The notes under the pieces were generated by a model that was given only the letters and a program-made list of their open reading frames with translations, ran no database searches and was not told where the DNA came from. 64,000 nucleotides of DNA from assembly GCA_905182995.1 (NCBI GenBank), contig CAJJDP010000078.1, forward strand, positions 124,001 to 188,000, read 5' to 3'. This document shows, piece by piece, positions 1-12,065 of the stretch. Every line of letters begins with the position of its first letter. Position 1 is the first letter of the stretch. Origin of the DNA: Paramecium octaurelia (Eukaryota > Ciliophora > Oligohymenophorea > Peniculida > Parameciidae). The translations under genes were made by a program, and so were the position numbers.

Positions 1-117
1 TAAGAAGGAAAAGCTTTGAATAAAGATTCACTCACATAGTATGGTCAAAAAGGATTAATCTCAGAAATATATGGATTCTCAATGAGACAAGTATTCACAT
101 TTACTGAATATGAGTGA
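1..117 (+). CDS. 3' end of a gene cut by the window edge
   Basis: Frame 1 is open from the first base to TGA at 115-117 and gives 38 residues ending FTFTEYE, with two Gln codons written TAA/TAG. It is only the C-terminal tail and no domain is recognisable. The next gene starts about 190 bases downstream on the same strand. The call rests on open frame and composition alone. Confidence 0.5.
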
Positions 118-306
118 TTAATTATTTTTATAATGAAAATTCCATGATTATTGTTGAACTTTGTAATGAAAACATCATTAAATGAAATTTTTTCAAAGAA
201 CCTGGACTATTATTAATAAAATGTAAGAAATCTACACATATTAAGTAAGATCTATAATAAGATTATTTAGATTCTAAAGAAATGTAATGGTAAAGCAGTC
301 ATTTAG

Positions 307-921
307 ATGGACGAATCATTATTGGATGTTATCAATACTCATTTAAAAATAAAACCATAGCAAAAACAAAGAGAGGTGCCTTATTCAGTTAAGAAGTTGC
401 ACAATTTTTAAAGGCGTATAGTGCCCTTTTTCATGAATCAATTCATGCATTGGGCAGAAGAAATGGGATACAAATAGGTTGATGGGTATCTAAGAGCCAT
501 TCACAAGAAGAAGACTTCAAAGTAATAAAAGTTTGAATTGGGAGATCTCAAGAAATTATTCGGTGCTATCAATCCACGAACCAAGATCATCCAGATGGAG
601 ACTCAGAATAAATGGATTGATTTCTTGAGTACTCAGGCGGACATCTGTGTACTTCTTAACAACAAGATTAAAGATCAATCAACTAAATAACTCTACATCC
701 AGGCAATTCAAAATTTGAAGGCTGAGTTGAAGAAAGAAGTACCTTATGATAAATTCTTGAGTGTCCCAAAAAAGGAGGAATCGATTGATTCTCCAGAAGA
801 AGAATCATAGGAGTAAATCCTCAACGAAATATTTGCAAGTGAAGAGGTTGAAGAGTATGCTCCAACCAATAAGGAGGACCCGTATTCTTATCTGAGTTGT
901 GCTTATAGCAAATTCGATTGA
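307..921 (+). CDS. Hypothetical protein, 204 aa, no introns
   Basis: ATG at 307 opens a single exon to TGA at 919-921 with about ten TAA/TAG Gln codons, so it is coding only under the ciliate code. Residues 1-60 are basic (clusters such as HKKKTSK). The middle (about 65-140) is predicted helical and charged. The C-terminal third is acidic (SPEEES, ASEEVEEY). There is no signal peptide or membrane segment. I do not recognise a family. The product looks soluble, with a basic N-terminal half and acidic C-terminal half, but that alone gives no function. Confidence 0.75.
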
Positions 922-989
922 CTTGTAATTTCAAATATTTTTATTCCTTCATTAATTTATATTTGAAATGTATTATATTTATATAATAA

Positions 990-1450
990 ATGGCGGATAG
1001 TGTAGAATTGCAAAAATTACCTATTTACCCAGGATTAGAAATTAAAGTTAATACATTCGGCTAACCACTGTGGTTTCCAATATTTATAATTTGGAATTCT
1101 TAAAGAAATCAAAACCTTTGTTTTATTGATAAAAATTGATTTAAGTGATAACATTATGCTTCACATTCATGAGAAACTAATGAGTTATAAACAACTTCAA
1201 AAAGAAAACAATAAGAATGGAAGCAAAAATAATATAAAAGAAGGGCAACAATAAAATACAATTAATCTAAAAATGGGCCATATGTGGTGTATCAAAGTTA
1301 AAATGGAAATAGTAAGAATATTGTAAACCCCCTGCAATTTCACTTATCTCATAATAGGAGCTTCAGCTAGATCATCAGTTCTTTATAAAATAGTAATTAT
1401 TAGATGAAATTACTTGGGGTATTTTTATAAAATATCTCTCACATGATAGA
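990..1450 (+). pseudogene. Unresolved or decayed coding stretch
   Basis: ATG at 990 starts a good-looking 27-residue stretch (MADSVELQKLPIYPGLEIKV...), but that frame closes at TGA within 50 codons. A second frame beginning near 1070 is open for about 110 codons (FGILKEIKTFVLLIKIDL..., later NLKMGHMWCIKV). I find no GT-AG intron of normal Paramecium length that joins the two. It is either a gene with an unrecognised splice or a decayed copy. No family recognised. Confidence 0.35.
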
Positions 1451-1535
1451 CAAAAGAGAATCAAACTATTGAGTAAGTAAATGGTGAATATAAAGCAGAA
1501 TGTAAACAAATAAACAAAGTTTTTGGTTGATAAAT

Positions 1536-2894
1536 TCATTCTGTATTTTATAACAATTAAATTATCTTATCCTTATAAATTCTTTCTTATGCCAACCACT
1601 AATCTTCTTTCTCTTGCATTTATTATTCTAATCTCACAATTTAACTCTTCAATTAATCAATTATATTGACATTAGCATTCTTCTCTAACTCTAATAGTTA
1701 ATTGGATAATTCTTTAATGATTTAATTTTTCTTGTCAATAGTTTTCTCATACTATTCTTGATTCGATGTAGTGGATTGATTGAGAGCATTGTCATTAATT
1801 TACTTATAGCCAGATTGAGATCTTTGATTCATCTTTTTTAATTGTTCACTCTATTATCTGATAATGACAGTAAGATGTTAATTTTCATCCTGGACTTTGT
1901 TAAATTTATCTTCAAGCTCTGCACACTTTTATTTCCATAGTTAGATTTCTGAATCTTGAGAACTAACGTCAAAATTATTGAATGTGGAATCATCGAAAAT
2001 CTTCTTAAACTTTCCATCAGATCTGATATGAATGTCTAATTGCTCAATTTATTTTTCCAATTCAGCCTCTTATTAAGAGAGAAGATCAGTGATTTCTTTG
2101 AAGTTATCATATTCTTAAGGAGGTGGTGGTAATGGTGGTTAAACTATTTATTGTTATTTTTGTTATTGAAATTTCTCACCCAATTACACAAACTTTTAGG
2201 TGAGATTATCCTATTATGTTTGCTAATGATGTTATTGTTGTTTGAATGAGGATTGTGAAACAGTTGATTCGGCTGGTTATTCATTGGCTTTACTTACGAT
2301 TATAGCAGTCTTAAACTCCTTGGGCGGAGATTGACTACGTGCCCTGGTTGTTCTGGAGTCTATCTTCCTAGTACTGGATGTTCGTGCAGTCTGAGGTGCA
2401 GGTCCAAGAACTGGAGCAGGAACGTCTGCAATTGGGAATTCTTGAGACTCGTATATTGAATCCTTAATGACTTTGAAGAGGAGGGCAGCTCTTTTATCTG
2501 TTGTGGATGTGAGTGGTTTTTTCTGTTTTTAATCTTGAGGTGCTCCACCGTCGAGAAAGTAGGCTAGATTGATTACGCAGTCCCCAAGCAATTGATTGCC
2601 AGCCAAATAGAAAAGGAATTTGATCTAATTAGACAAGGAGTATATTACATTATAGTCAGCATAGATTCCATCCTTTTTGGTCATGCGTTATTGAAACTCA
2701 ACAACTTGATCAATGGGAAGACGACAAATAGTCATGGTGCGTTCAGGATTCTTAATTTGCAATTTGGTAACAACTTATTGAGCAGCAGCCGTACTGCGTT
2801 TCAATAAGATGGTTAATTCGTACTACTATTGATCTGATTTGGAACTGAATTCTAGATATTAGAGTATGAATTTGAATTGCTTTACTTAATTCAT
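1536..2894 (-). CDS. Coiled-coil protein, 452 aa
   Basis: One uninterrupted minus-strand frame runs from CAT at 2892-2894 to TCA at 1536-1538 (453 codons) with more than 50 TAA/TAG Gln codons. Residues 1-120 look globular (stretches such as TICRLPIDQVVEF and FLFYLAGNQLLGDCV). A Pro/Ser/Thr-rich linker follows (about 150-215), then a Gln-rich and Pro-rich stretch with PPLPPPP near 240. The last 190 residues are strongly heptad-like coiled coil. No intron is needed. The architecture suits a structural or adaptor protein of cytoskeleton or basal body, but that is inference. The start codon lies only 11 bp from the ATG of the divergent NAP1 gene. Confidence 0.8.
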
Positions 2895-2905
2895 TATAAT
2901 TTTTA

Positions 2906-3980
2906 ATGAGTGATCACGAGAACTCAAATATAGACGAAGTCATTGCTAAGATAAAAACTCTGCCTCTTGCTCAAAGAGTCCATGCAGTAGCTCTATTCCA
3001 TAGTCTCAAACGAAAATAAAAATATGATGAAGAGTTATAAGAAGAAATTAACAAAATCACAAATTAATATGATCGACTCAATTTACCATTATACGAAAAG
3101 GTAATTGAAAAAGTATAAATTTGAAAGCAAAATGAAATCATTTTGGGATAGAGAATTCCAAATGAAGTCGAATTAGCTGATTTGGCAAAATTTGTAAATG
3201 ACACTGAAACATAACAAGTCAATGAAAACAATGTCGCTGAACCTTTGTCAGAATATTGGTACAAAGTCCTTAAAAACTCAACTTTGATATGTAACATTAC
3301 AATATTAATATTTAAGCTGACGTTTGTCATGACAATGAGAAGGATTGGGAAGTGTTGAAATTTCTTCAGAAAGTTGAATTGGAACATGAAGAGAACAATA
3401 ACAATTTCACTGTTAAATTGACATTCCTACCAAATGAATATTTCACTAATGATGTGCTTAAGAAGAGATTCATTTTTGAAAAGAATGAAGACACTCCAGT
3501 AAAGAGTGAATCCACTCACATTAATTGGAAGGAAGGAAAAAACATCACTTAAAAGAAGGTTTCCAAGAAGTAGAAGAACAAGAAAACTGGAGCTTCAAGG
3601 AACGTTGAAAAAGTAGTCGATGCTGACAGTTTCTTCAATTTCTTCAAAGACTTTGATCTTACCAATCAGAAGGAATTGGATGAAGAGGAATTATAGAAGT
3701 AGGAAGACTTAATGAATGAACACTTTGACATAGCCACTGAATTCTTAGATTCTATCGTTCCTAGCTCTTTGGAATTGTATTTGGGATTGCAACCAGAAAT
3801 CGATGGATTGGATGAGGATGATGAAGAAGATGACGACGACAATGATGAGGATGAGGATGACGAGGATGATAAAAAGAAATCGGTATGAATCATTATGAGT
3901 TTTAGAAAAGAAAGAAGTCGAGTGGCAGTAAAGGAGGCGATAATAAAAAAGCAGAGAAACCAGAATGCAAATAACAATGA
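2906..3980 (+). CDS. NAP1: Nucleosome assembly protein (NAP1/SET family)
   Basis: The product is a histone H2A-H2B/H3-H4 chaperone acting in nucleosome assembly and histone import. Four exons give 332 aa. Introns are 3101-3127 (27 nt, in-frame TGA), 3291-3316 (26 nt) and 3883-3905 (23 nt). After splicing, the family signatures appear in order: the dimerisation helix ending NLPLYEK, then EIILGQRIP, EYWYKVLKNSTLISD, DWEVLKFLQKVELEH, the basic linker after INWKEGKNIT, and SFFNFFKDFD. An acidic C-terminal tail of Asp/Glu follows (about residues 285-310). The protein ends with a short Lys-rich extension contributed by the last exon. Length fits the NAP1 family (330-420 aa). The start was chosen as the first ATG in frame with the helix. 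Confidence 0.93.
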
Positions 3981-4032
3981 AATAAATACATATTAATTAA
4001 AACAATCCTCTATTTCATGTTAATTAATAATT

Positions 4033-5190
4033 ATGCAAGGTTTATTGTAGCCATCTCAACAAACTCTTTTGGTACGATCGCCAACTGAAGGCTCATTGAA
4101 GAGTTACAGCAGATATGAGAGCAAGGGAAAGAACAGAATTGTATACAAAAACCACAAAGGGGAAATAGTTGAGCCCCAAGAGAAATTGGCTAAATCCCAA
4201 CATTCTCATCAATCTTAACCTGCTCACTCAGTTAAATCTCGAACTATTACTCCTACTCCTTCAGAAAGTGTGAAATTATAAACTAACACCATTTTCGACT
4301 TAGTGCCCATTGACGATCCCCTTTGGTTGGAGTTGATCCCACCTGAAATCCAATCGGATCCCAACTTCAACCTCGAGAAATTGATTATGGATAATCAAGA
4401 GTATTTCGTTAATCTCCTTGGCTTGTACATGCAGGAGAGACAATAAAACAGAATACAAGAACTAAAAGTGTCTCTGCCCTAGAAAAAGCAGACCACCTAC
4501 GACCAAGTCTATAAGAAACTTAATGCTCTTGATCAATAACATTTCAACATTAAGATGTATGATTAAGTCCCAGTTGCTTAATCTCTTCAGTTACAAACGC
4601 AATACGAAGTTTACATTTTTATAAATATCTAGACTTCATATCGTACTCCCAAAATTAACCCTCAGGACAATTGTAAACCCTCCTACACTAGGGACAAGGC
4701 TGAAATGCTCACTCTCACAAGCTATAAGCAAAATTACATCAATTGGAAATCATGTCTTACAGATAGGATGGGACCTGAAAGAGGATAAAGCACCGGAGCC
4801 CTGCCCTTCATTGGCAAAACCTCTTATTAAGAGAACTACCGGATTAACAATTGCGAACCTATGGAATCCGCCAAAAAGAAATCCCTGTATTCAATATTAG
4901 TATATTTCAGAGGTCCCTTTGCTTCAGGCAGCTCCATGATCTTCAAAGAAGCCTTATCTAAAATCCACTATCCAGGTTACTAGATAGAAGAATTACAACC
5001 CATTAAAAAATACAGTGCTCATCAATAAGGAAATGGGTCTTATGATGGATAATTCAAAACCACTTTTAAAAAGTAACTTTCACATTTGCAAATTAGTTCC
5101 TTTGCTTATAAAGTACCAGAACCGATTGTGCAGGATAGATATTGGAAACAGAAGTTGATACAAAAGATCTTGGATAAGAAATAAAATTGA
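4033..5190 (+). CDS. Hypothetical protein, 385 aa, possible SAXO-like motif
   Basis: A single exon runs from ATG 4033 to TGA 5188-5190. It begins 52 bases after the NAP1 stop. The N-terminal 90 residues are Ser/Gln/His-rich and probably disordered. A middle globular part follows (IDDPLWLELIPPEI..., LIMDNQEYFVNLLGLYMQ). Around residues 245-280 the segment LPFIGKTSYQENYR resembles the Mn-type motif of microtubule-stabilising SAXO/MAP6 proteins (F.G.T.Y..DY). That resemblance is weak and occurs once, so an axonemal role is only a suggestion. No membrane segment or signal peptide. Confidence 0.72.
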
Positions 5191-5222
5191 TATTGACTTA
5201 TTTTTATAAATATATTAAAAAA

Positions 5223-6555
5223 ATGACGGATTTAGGAATAGCAATTGAGCGTATGGAACAACTCAAAGAATCTATAGACATTGTAAATACAATAGTTATT
5301 TTAGGGATACCTATGTATCTGTGCTGCATTCGTTTTATTGATGCAAGTTGGATTTGCATTCCTTGAAGGTGGATGTCTTAGGTATAAGGACATGCAAAGT
5401 ATAATGCTCAAAATATTTATGAACACCTGTGTTACTGTTGTAATTTGGTGGCTTGTTGGCTATGGAATTGCCTTTGGAAGTGATTCAAAAGAATTCGTTG
5501 GATCATCTGTTTTTGTGGGATTCGATATGAAAAATTCTAAACATTTGGCAGAGTTTGCATTTCAGACAGCTGTTGCCTCTGCTGCTACTAGCATAGTTTC
5601 AGGAGGTGCTGCTGGTCGTATGACCTACATCGGATACTTTATATTATCAGTCGTGTTTTCTTCAGTTATATACCCATTCTGTGCTCATTGGGGATTTGGA
5701 AATGGATGGTTAATGAAATTAGGATATCATGATTATGCTGGCAGTGGTACCATTCATGCTTCTGCTGGTATGGGTGCTTTGATGACAACCATGCTGTTAA
5801 AACCAAGAAATTAAAGGTTTAATCCAAAATATGCAGAACACTTTGAACCTAACAACCCAATTTATATCACTTTAGCCTGTCTATCTTTATGGGTCTGTTG
5901 GTGCTTCTTCAATGGAGGATCCTCCTTAGGTATTGCCAATGGAGCTAGTGTTTTTATGAGTCGTGCCATTATGAATACATTCATCGCTGGAGCTTCAGGA
6001 GCTTTAACAGTTTTCTTTATTTTCTATTTAATGAACATCGACCAAGGTAATAAATATTCCTTAGTCATGATTTGCAACGGCAACCTTGCTGGACTAGTAG
6101 CCATCACTGGGTAATCTGATATTCTTATCATTTTAGACCTTGTGATAATGTTGATGCTTGGGCTGCATTTGTTATTGGAATACTTGGAGGTATGATGATG
6201 GTATTTGCCAACAGAGTCCTATTCAATCTGTAGATAGATGATCCTGTTGATGCTATTTCAATCCACTTTGTATCCATTTTCATTTATTTAGGCATGTGGA
6301 ATGTTGGGAGCCAATTTGGTATCATGGTTTGACATGGATACAGGAATTGTCTATGGAAAAGGAGGCTATTAATTCGCTGTTCAAATGCTGGGATCCTTCA
6401 TATATATTGGATGGTCTGCTCTCATTCATTTGATAACACTTCTATTTATTGATAAAATAGGATTTTTGAGAGTAACATTGGAAGAAGAACATGAGGGATT
6501 AGACCCTGCTACCATGGGATGCTGTGCTTATGAAATGGTTGAATTATAATAATGA
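5223..6555 (+). CDS. Ammonium transporter (AMT/MEP/Rh family)
   Basis: The product is an integral membrane channel for ammonium/ammonia uptake, 420 aa in four exons. Introns are 5283-5304 (22 nt), 6111-6136 (26 nt) and 6270-6291 (22 nt). Splicing the first intron restores the AMT N-terminal helix: FVLLMQVGFAFLEGGCLRYKD. Further family landmarks are WWLVGYGIAFG, FQTAVASAATSIVSGGAAGR, the DYAGSGTIHASAGMGAL segment carrying the first pore histidine, and CNGNLAGLVAITGPCD created by splicing intron 2. The HFACGMLGANLV segment replaces the usual HG.GG around the second pore histidine. About eleven hydrophobic helices and a cytosolic tail of some 40 residues match family length. The gene lies 32 bases downstream of the previous stop. 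Confidence 0.94.
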
Positions 6556-7369
6556 CATCAAGATTTTCTTAAATTCATATTACATTCTAACAAACAATAC
6601 ATAAGAATATGTTTATCAATCAATAATTTTGTAGCTCTCTCTAAGTTATTTATTAAACTTAATATTATTAAAACTTTCAGCAGAGTCATTAACAAATTAG
6701 ATTAATTTATTTAATTGTTTATGTTTGTTTTTAAAATTACCCCAAAATAATATGTTAAAGTACCATAAAAGAATCAATTACACTTTTCCTTTGCTTATTT
6801 ATGATCTGAGTAATTATTGCAATATGATAAAAGTCAAATTTCTACTATTGATATTATTGCATCTAATTGATCTCATTCTATGTTAATTTTTTTTGTTGAA
6901 ACAAAATTCCTTTTTACTTTTTCCTTCTAAATCCCAATGTTTATTAGAAAAAAATCAATATAGTCTATTGTCCAAACTTTTAAGTAAATGGGTATTTTCG
7001 ACAACTATTATATAAACTGAGCCTATTTGCCAATAATATTCGTCCTTAATAATATATTGTTTAGTTCATATAGACATTTTGGATTCTAACCATATAATTA
7101 AGAGATTAATTAAGTTGAATGTTAGTGTTAAAAGACGGTACCTCAATGAACTAGTGTAAAATAAGATAAAATGTGATCACAGAAATTTACTCAAATTCAA
7201 TATTCAATTCTGAGTTAGCGCTCTACTTAATGAACATTGAATATCATGGGTATAGAATAAATTAACGAGTACTGATAATAGATTTCTACAGAAATGATGA
7301 AAAATTTGGGTGATAAATATATTTATTTACAATAAGGAGTGTATAAATTAATAAATAAATTCCATTAAG
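6556..7369. other. Intergenic spacer, nothing recognised
   Basis: About 800 bases of very AT-rich sequence between the AMT gene and the Rpp21-like gene. No frame on either strand is both long and protein-like. No repeat or structured RNA was seen. It presumably holds the AMT 3' end and the next promoter. Confidence 0.5.
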
Positions 7370-7729
7370 ATGGTTTAATACGTAATAACATCTGAGGATA
7401 TTCACAGAAGGAAGGATAATGATGCATATTTCAGACTCAACTATCTCTATTAGGCTTCGCTCTTGTTTTCTGAATCAAATATTGAGTATGCATAATTAAT
7501 GAAGGAATAAATGTAAAAGGTAGCTGAGAAGGTACCAATTAGAATGACTCCTTAAATCAAGCACACTCACTGTAAGAAATGTTAAAGCCCGATTGTTTTT
7601 GGAGAAGTGAATTTTAAAAAAATTTGCAAAAAATTATTTATTATTAAGACTTGTTCCAAATGTAAATTTTAGAGAAAAATATTTGTCAAAAAGTTAAAGG
7701 GTTTTGAATTGCTTGAGAAATAGATTTGA
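7370..7729 (+). CDS. RNase P/MRP protein subunit Rpp21/Rpr2-like
   Basis: The product is a small zinc-binding subunit of ribonuclease P (tRNA 5' processing) and/or MRP, 119 aa, single exon. The family pattern is clear: an N-terminal helix RLNYLYQASLLFS (human RPP21 has FLYQAAH at the same place), a second helix with ...EQMQKVAEKVPIRMTPQIKHTHC, then two CxxC pairs at Cys68/Cys71 and Cys95/Cys98 (KTCSKCKFQRKI), which form the zinc ribbon. The motif I.R.TP.IKH.C is typical of the Rpr2/Snm1/Rpp21 group. Which of the three it represents cannot be decided by eye. It is slightly shorter than human RPP21. Confidence 0.85.
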
Positions 7730-8053
7730 TATATATTAATTGTGTTAAATAGGGCTTTATTGTATCGATATAAATTTATTAATTAGAAATTTAAGATAAA
7801 TAGTACATTATGAAAGAATTCTAAAATACAATGAACAATTAATATGAACAAATATATTAAATAGTCCCTAAATTTAAAATTTAATAAGGTATTATTCCAA
7901 TAATACAAAAAAATGATTATATATTGTATAATTAAATTTCTTGTGTTGCTTTGCAGGATGCACTTAGATCCCAGAAATTAATGAGACCGCATAGAGTAGC
8001 TAATAAAGATAATTTAATCAATAAAATTATATTTATTTATTAGCTCTTTAAAT
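7730..8053. other. Intergenic spacer, nothing recognised
   Basis: About 320 AT-rich bases between the Rpp21-like gene and the kinase gene. No supported coding frame or structured element. Confidence 0.5.
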
Positions 8054-9791
8054 ATGACTAGTGAAATTCACTCTTTCTTTGATAATAAGGATTAATTGAA
8101 GGATAAGATTTGGATGAAGTTTTGCAAAATTTAGTATAAAGTAATCAGTTTAAAAAATGAATTAGAATGATAGCATAGAATACCAGACTGATTGCAATAG
8201 ATTGAGCAAATCTCATAAGGAATTAAAACCATTAAGCATTTAAATTGGTTAGGAAACTTTATATGCCTTCAAAAATGAATAACCTTAAGGAATGCTTTAG
8301 CTGACTGTTACAGTCATGGTGTTTAAACGATACAACGACTAGGAATACATTAGATTGCAGAGAAATGGCCAGTATGTGGATATTGTCCTTGAAAACTGTG
8401 AGTAACTGAAGAAAGTCTTAATTAACAAGTGTATTTTGACGACTTTCCATACTGATTTTTAAGTCCTCAAAATGATAGGAAAGGGAAGTTTTGCCAATGT
8501 ATATCTGGCCAACAGGCAATCAAATGGAGTTCAGTACGCAGTGAAAGCTTTTAGCAAACTCTATATACATGGTCAGTTTAGAGGAAGAGAAGGTTTAGAA
8601 AATGAGATAAGAGTGATGAGGAGATTGAATTAGGAGAATATTCTGCATCTATATGAAGTGCATGAAACATAAAACTCTGTATATTTTGTATTGGATTTAT
8701 TGGAAGGAGGGGAATTAATGAGAAGAGCTCAATCAAAAATTTACACCGCTTAGAAAATCTAAAAATTGATGTACAACTTATTAAAAGCACTATTTCATAT
8801 GCATTCTAAGAAGTGTATGCACAGAGATTTGAAACCAGAAAACTTGTTATTGAAGAATAAAGATAATGATACAGATATTGTTATAGCTGATTTTGGACTT
8901 GCTCATATAATGGATCAATAGCCACTTTATAAAAGATGCGGGACTCCAGGATTTGTAGCTCCTGAAATTTTGAAGTATAACGATTATGGTCCCTTTTATA
9001 ATGAAAAATGCGATGTGTTTAGTGCAGGGGTAATATTCTATTTGATGATTACTGGTATTCAGCCTTTTAAAGGGTATGAATATAAGGAGATATTGCAATC
9101 AAACAAGGCCTGTCAAATTAATTATGATATTCAATAATTAAACAAGGTATATTGCTGAATATTATGATAGTGCCCTTAAGAACTCAAGAGTTTGATAAAA
9201 TTAATGTTAAAGGCCGATCCAGCAGACAGATGCACTGCAGAGGAGTGTTTGAAACATGAATACTTTTAAGAAATCTATAATTAAGATGATTTAATGGATA
9301 ACAAGGACAATTTTCAAAAATATGAATTGGAATTCAATTCCCCTTTACTAAGAAAGAAGTATTATAAATAGATTTATATTTTTAGTTCCTCAGATAGTTA
9401 AGAAGGTTCGATGTTATTGTTGAGTAAATAATAATAATGGAATGGTTAGACTGATACAATAGGATCTTTGTCTAATTGTTCCAATATCAGTTCGAATAAT
9501 AAGGCTGACAAGTAGTAGTAGCCTTACCTATCTAAATTCAGTTAGTTCTGTTAATAAATGAAACAGGAAGGGCTGGTTTAAAATAATTAGAGCTCTCATA
9601 AAAAGAGAAATCGTCAAGATCTACACAAATTCGCGTTATAAAACAGTTATCAACAAAAGCAAAAAAGTAAAGATGATGATTATGTGATTGATGATGAATC
9701 ATCAGGCATTGATAACTAATTGTCTTAATTAAATGCTTAAACACCAAAAATGGGATTTTTAAAGAAGAGTCAGTCTTTAGATGTAGATTGA
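8054..9791 (+). CDS. Serine/threonine protein kinase, CAMK-like, 562 aa
   Basis: Three exons; introns 8141-8165 (25 nt) and 9147-9170 (24 nt, in-frame TGA). Residues about 60-120 form a small N-terminal domain (LTVTVMVFKRYNDQEYIRLQ...) that could be a degenerate PH fold. The kinase domain follows: glycine loop GKGSFANV near residue 133, VAIK-type lysine in YAVKAF, catalytic HRDLKPENLLL near 248, DFGLAH near 271, and GTPGFVAPEIL. The cysteine just before the GTP of the activation segment (KRCGTPGF) is common in CAMK/CDPK kinases. The C-terminal 180 residues are Gln/Asn/Ser-rich low complexity with no EF-hands, so it is not a CDPK. Paramecium has many such kinases. Catalytic residues are complete, so it should be active. 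Confidence 0.92.
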
Positions 9792-9794
9792 TCA

Positions 9795-10940
9795 TCATTA
9801 TAAAAGTTATTGAATCAATTTATTAAGTTCTATCAATTTTTCACTTTTCGTAGTCCTCAATTCATCTATTATAAATTATAATTCTTGATATTGAGTTTAA
9901 ACTGGTTTGTTTTCAATCATATTTTATATTATATCATGCAATGCTGGATGCATATACTTTGGAATGAAATGCTTGATAAACTATTCTATAAAATCATCCT
10001 TAATTCTATGAAGTTGTCTATATCTTTATTGAAGTGCAATATGAATCTTATTTTTGATTGTTTCAGGACTTAAAGGTTCTGCTTCTATCATAAATGTGAT
10101 GTATGCAATTTGAGAATGAGCACTTATGTTTAATTTTGTGATTTATGTTCCACCACCAAATAATTCAACCATTGATCGACTTTTGAAAAGAGTCTTTTAT
10201 TTGTTGAAATAACTTGCTATTATTTAAGTTGAATTCATTTTTATTGTTCCAAGATTCACAGAAGAGTTGAAATGAATCATGCCCTCTTGTTCTTTTGTGT
10301 ATATAAAATTGCCATCAGCAGAAAGGTAGAGATTTTCAAACGTAATTAGATTGTCAAATTACTTTGTTGCATTCTCCATCACAAACATCATTTCTCTTTC
10401 TTTATAATTTATCCCAATTGATATATTGACTGAACTCTATACCACATCTCTCAACCCTTAGAATGCAAGTGCGTATGCTTAATATTCATCTTGTCTATAA
10501 ACATATTGTGTGATGATTTAATTCATGAGTCTCTAGTATTGATCAGGATCTTCAGCTCCAAAGTAATTCAGGTACTCAGTTGCCTTCCTATTTAATTGAA
10601 TATCGTACAATAGATATCATCTCCTCAACTTATGGTGATAAGGCCTCTGAATGTAGTTTACATAAACGTTCTCGATCATTTAGACAACTTCGCTTGAATA
10701 GTGGATTCAATTCGAGCTTCTCATTGAATTCGTGGTTCAGAACTTGCACTTAATCCAATATAAATTAAGGTTGTATTGTTTTCACAAATAGGAAAATGAT
10801 AAATTAATCTATCATAATAATCAAAACCAAATTTTGGAACCCTTACTAAAACCATCGGAATGTAATTGATCAAATCACAATTCTAATCAATCAGAAAATG
10901 GAAACACAGCGCTGATAAAAAAATCTATTCAAGAATTAAA
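9795..10940 (-). pseudogene. Decayed minus-strand gene, family unknown
   Basis: The 3' part, 9795-10616, is open for 274 codons and protein-like (for example KATEYLNYFGAEDPDQY, VELFGGGTQITKLNIS, FIEQFIKHFIPKYMHPALHD), ending at TGA (9797-9795). Upstream the frame meets TGA at 10617-10619. Further upstream a segment reading LVRVPKFGFDYYDRLIYHF and LIYIGLSASSEPRIQ lies in another frame, again followed by TGA. No short intron removes these stops. I read it as a pseudogene with about three lesions, though sequencing error or unusual splicing is possible. Not recognised. Confidence 0.5.
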
Positions 10941-11081
10941 TAAAAGATCACTTGTTTAAAGGATGAACTTATTACCTATATTTAAAATGGACTATTGATT
11001 ACATTAAGTTATAATGTGTATTAATTGAGAAATGCAGAATCAAACCCTAATTGAAGACATATATCAATTTAATATTAGCAT

Positions 11082-12065
11082 ATGTTTAATAACAATGAAA
11101 ATATAGAGATTTAAGAAATAGGAGGATAATAAATTGATATGAGACAATTATACACTATTTGAAATGTGTTTTAAGTTCAAGGAATTGTATTTTATAGTTT
11201 TCTAAGCAAGAATGATTGGTTACCTATTAGATTACTATAACTAATGCGTAAGTTTCTAATTCTTGATTAAATATATATAAATAAAATAATAAGTCAAAAA
11301 TAATCAAGAAGACTTATTATTAGTTATTCATTCAATTTTTGTAATAGTCTTATTCCAATATTCGAGAAGCTCACTAATAACTCCATATATGTTATATACT
11401 TAAACCACTAAAAAACTAATAATCCTATAGATTTTGTCCGATCACATCTGGTTATAAAAACTCCCTTAAGAAAGTCCTTCTGATTGTCAAACGCACTTCG
11501 TCAAAGTTCGTCATTCTATTTTGAATTAATCCTAAATCATAATTTATTGATTATAGAAATAAGATTATAAAATATCATTAATGAGCTTATGATAGAGTTT
11601 TCCAATTGCTATTGGAAAAAAATTAAAGTCTCGTCTTTAATTGTATTTGGATAATGATGAAAATTTTCTATACTCTAATATATTGCAGCTGCTTTTGGCT
11701 GTAAATTTGATCATAAGTTCACAACCATTAATCAATAATTATGCCTTTAAGTATTCATAAGTTAAATGAAAAATCTTCTGTATTTTCTTAATAATCTCAA
11801 CCAGAAAGGAAAGAATAAAACAAGACTTATCATTAAATATCAAGAATATCCTTAGGAACATTGGAAGAGCTTTGGCGACAAACATTTCTTGTACAAGAGA
11901 ATACCTTTTCAACAATTGCTCAAGAATAATGAAAATAGGAACATTATATTTAAATTGTGAGAATAAATAACAATAAAACTAATTACCAAAGAGTATCCAA
12001 AATAGAAGGAGTTTAAGGAACCTATGATTAGATAAGTTAAGTCAAGTTTAAGTAAAAATTTGTGA
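11082..12065 (+). pseudogene. Decayed plus-strand gene, family unknown
   Basis: Protein-like segments follow each other on the plus strand in changing frames: SKNDWLPIRLLQLMRKFLILDQ; NSLIPIFEKLTNNSIYVIYL; YLDNDENFLYSNILQLLLAV; then EYPQEHWKSFGDKHFLYKR near 11840-11900. Two in-frame TGAs and at least two frame changes (one at an A7 run near 11623) separate them, and no canonical short introns account for this. Order and strand are consistent, so this is one old gene copy. It is convergent with the intact 145-aa gene on its right. Confidence 0.42.

Noticed and set aside
3666-3977. Minus-strand frame with a long Ser run
   Set aside because: It is the antisense of the acidic tail (GAT/GAA/GAC codons) and third exon of the NAP1 gene.
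5338-5814. Stand-alone 158-aa membrane protein
   Set aside because: It is the middle of the ammonium transporter read with the standard code; the real gene starts at 5223 and continues through a TAA Gln codon.
8578-9098. Two minus-strand frames
   Set aside because: Antisense shadows of the kinase domain, which has complete catalytic motifs on the plus strand.
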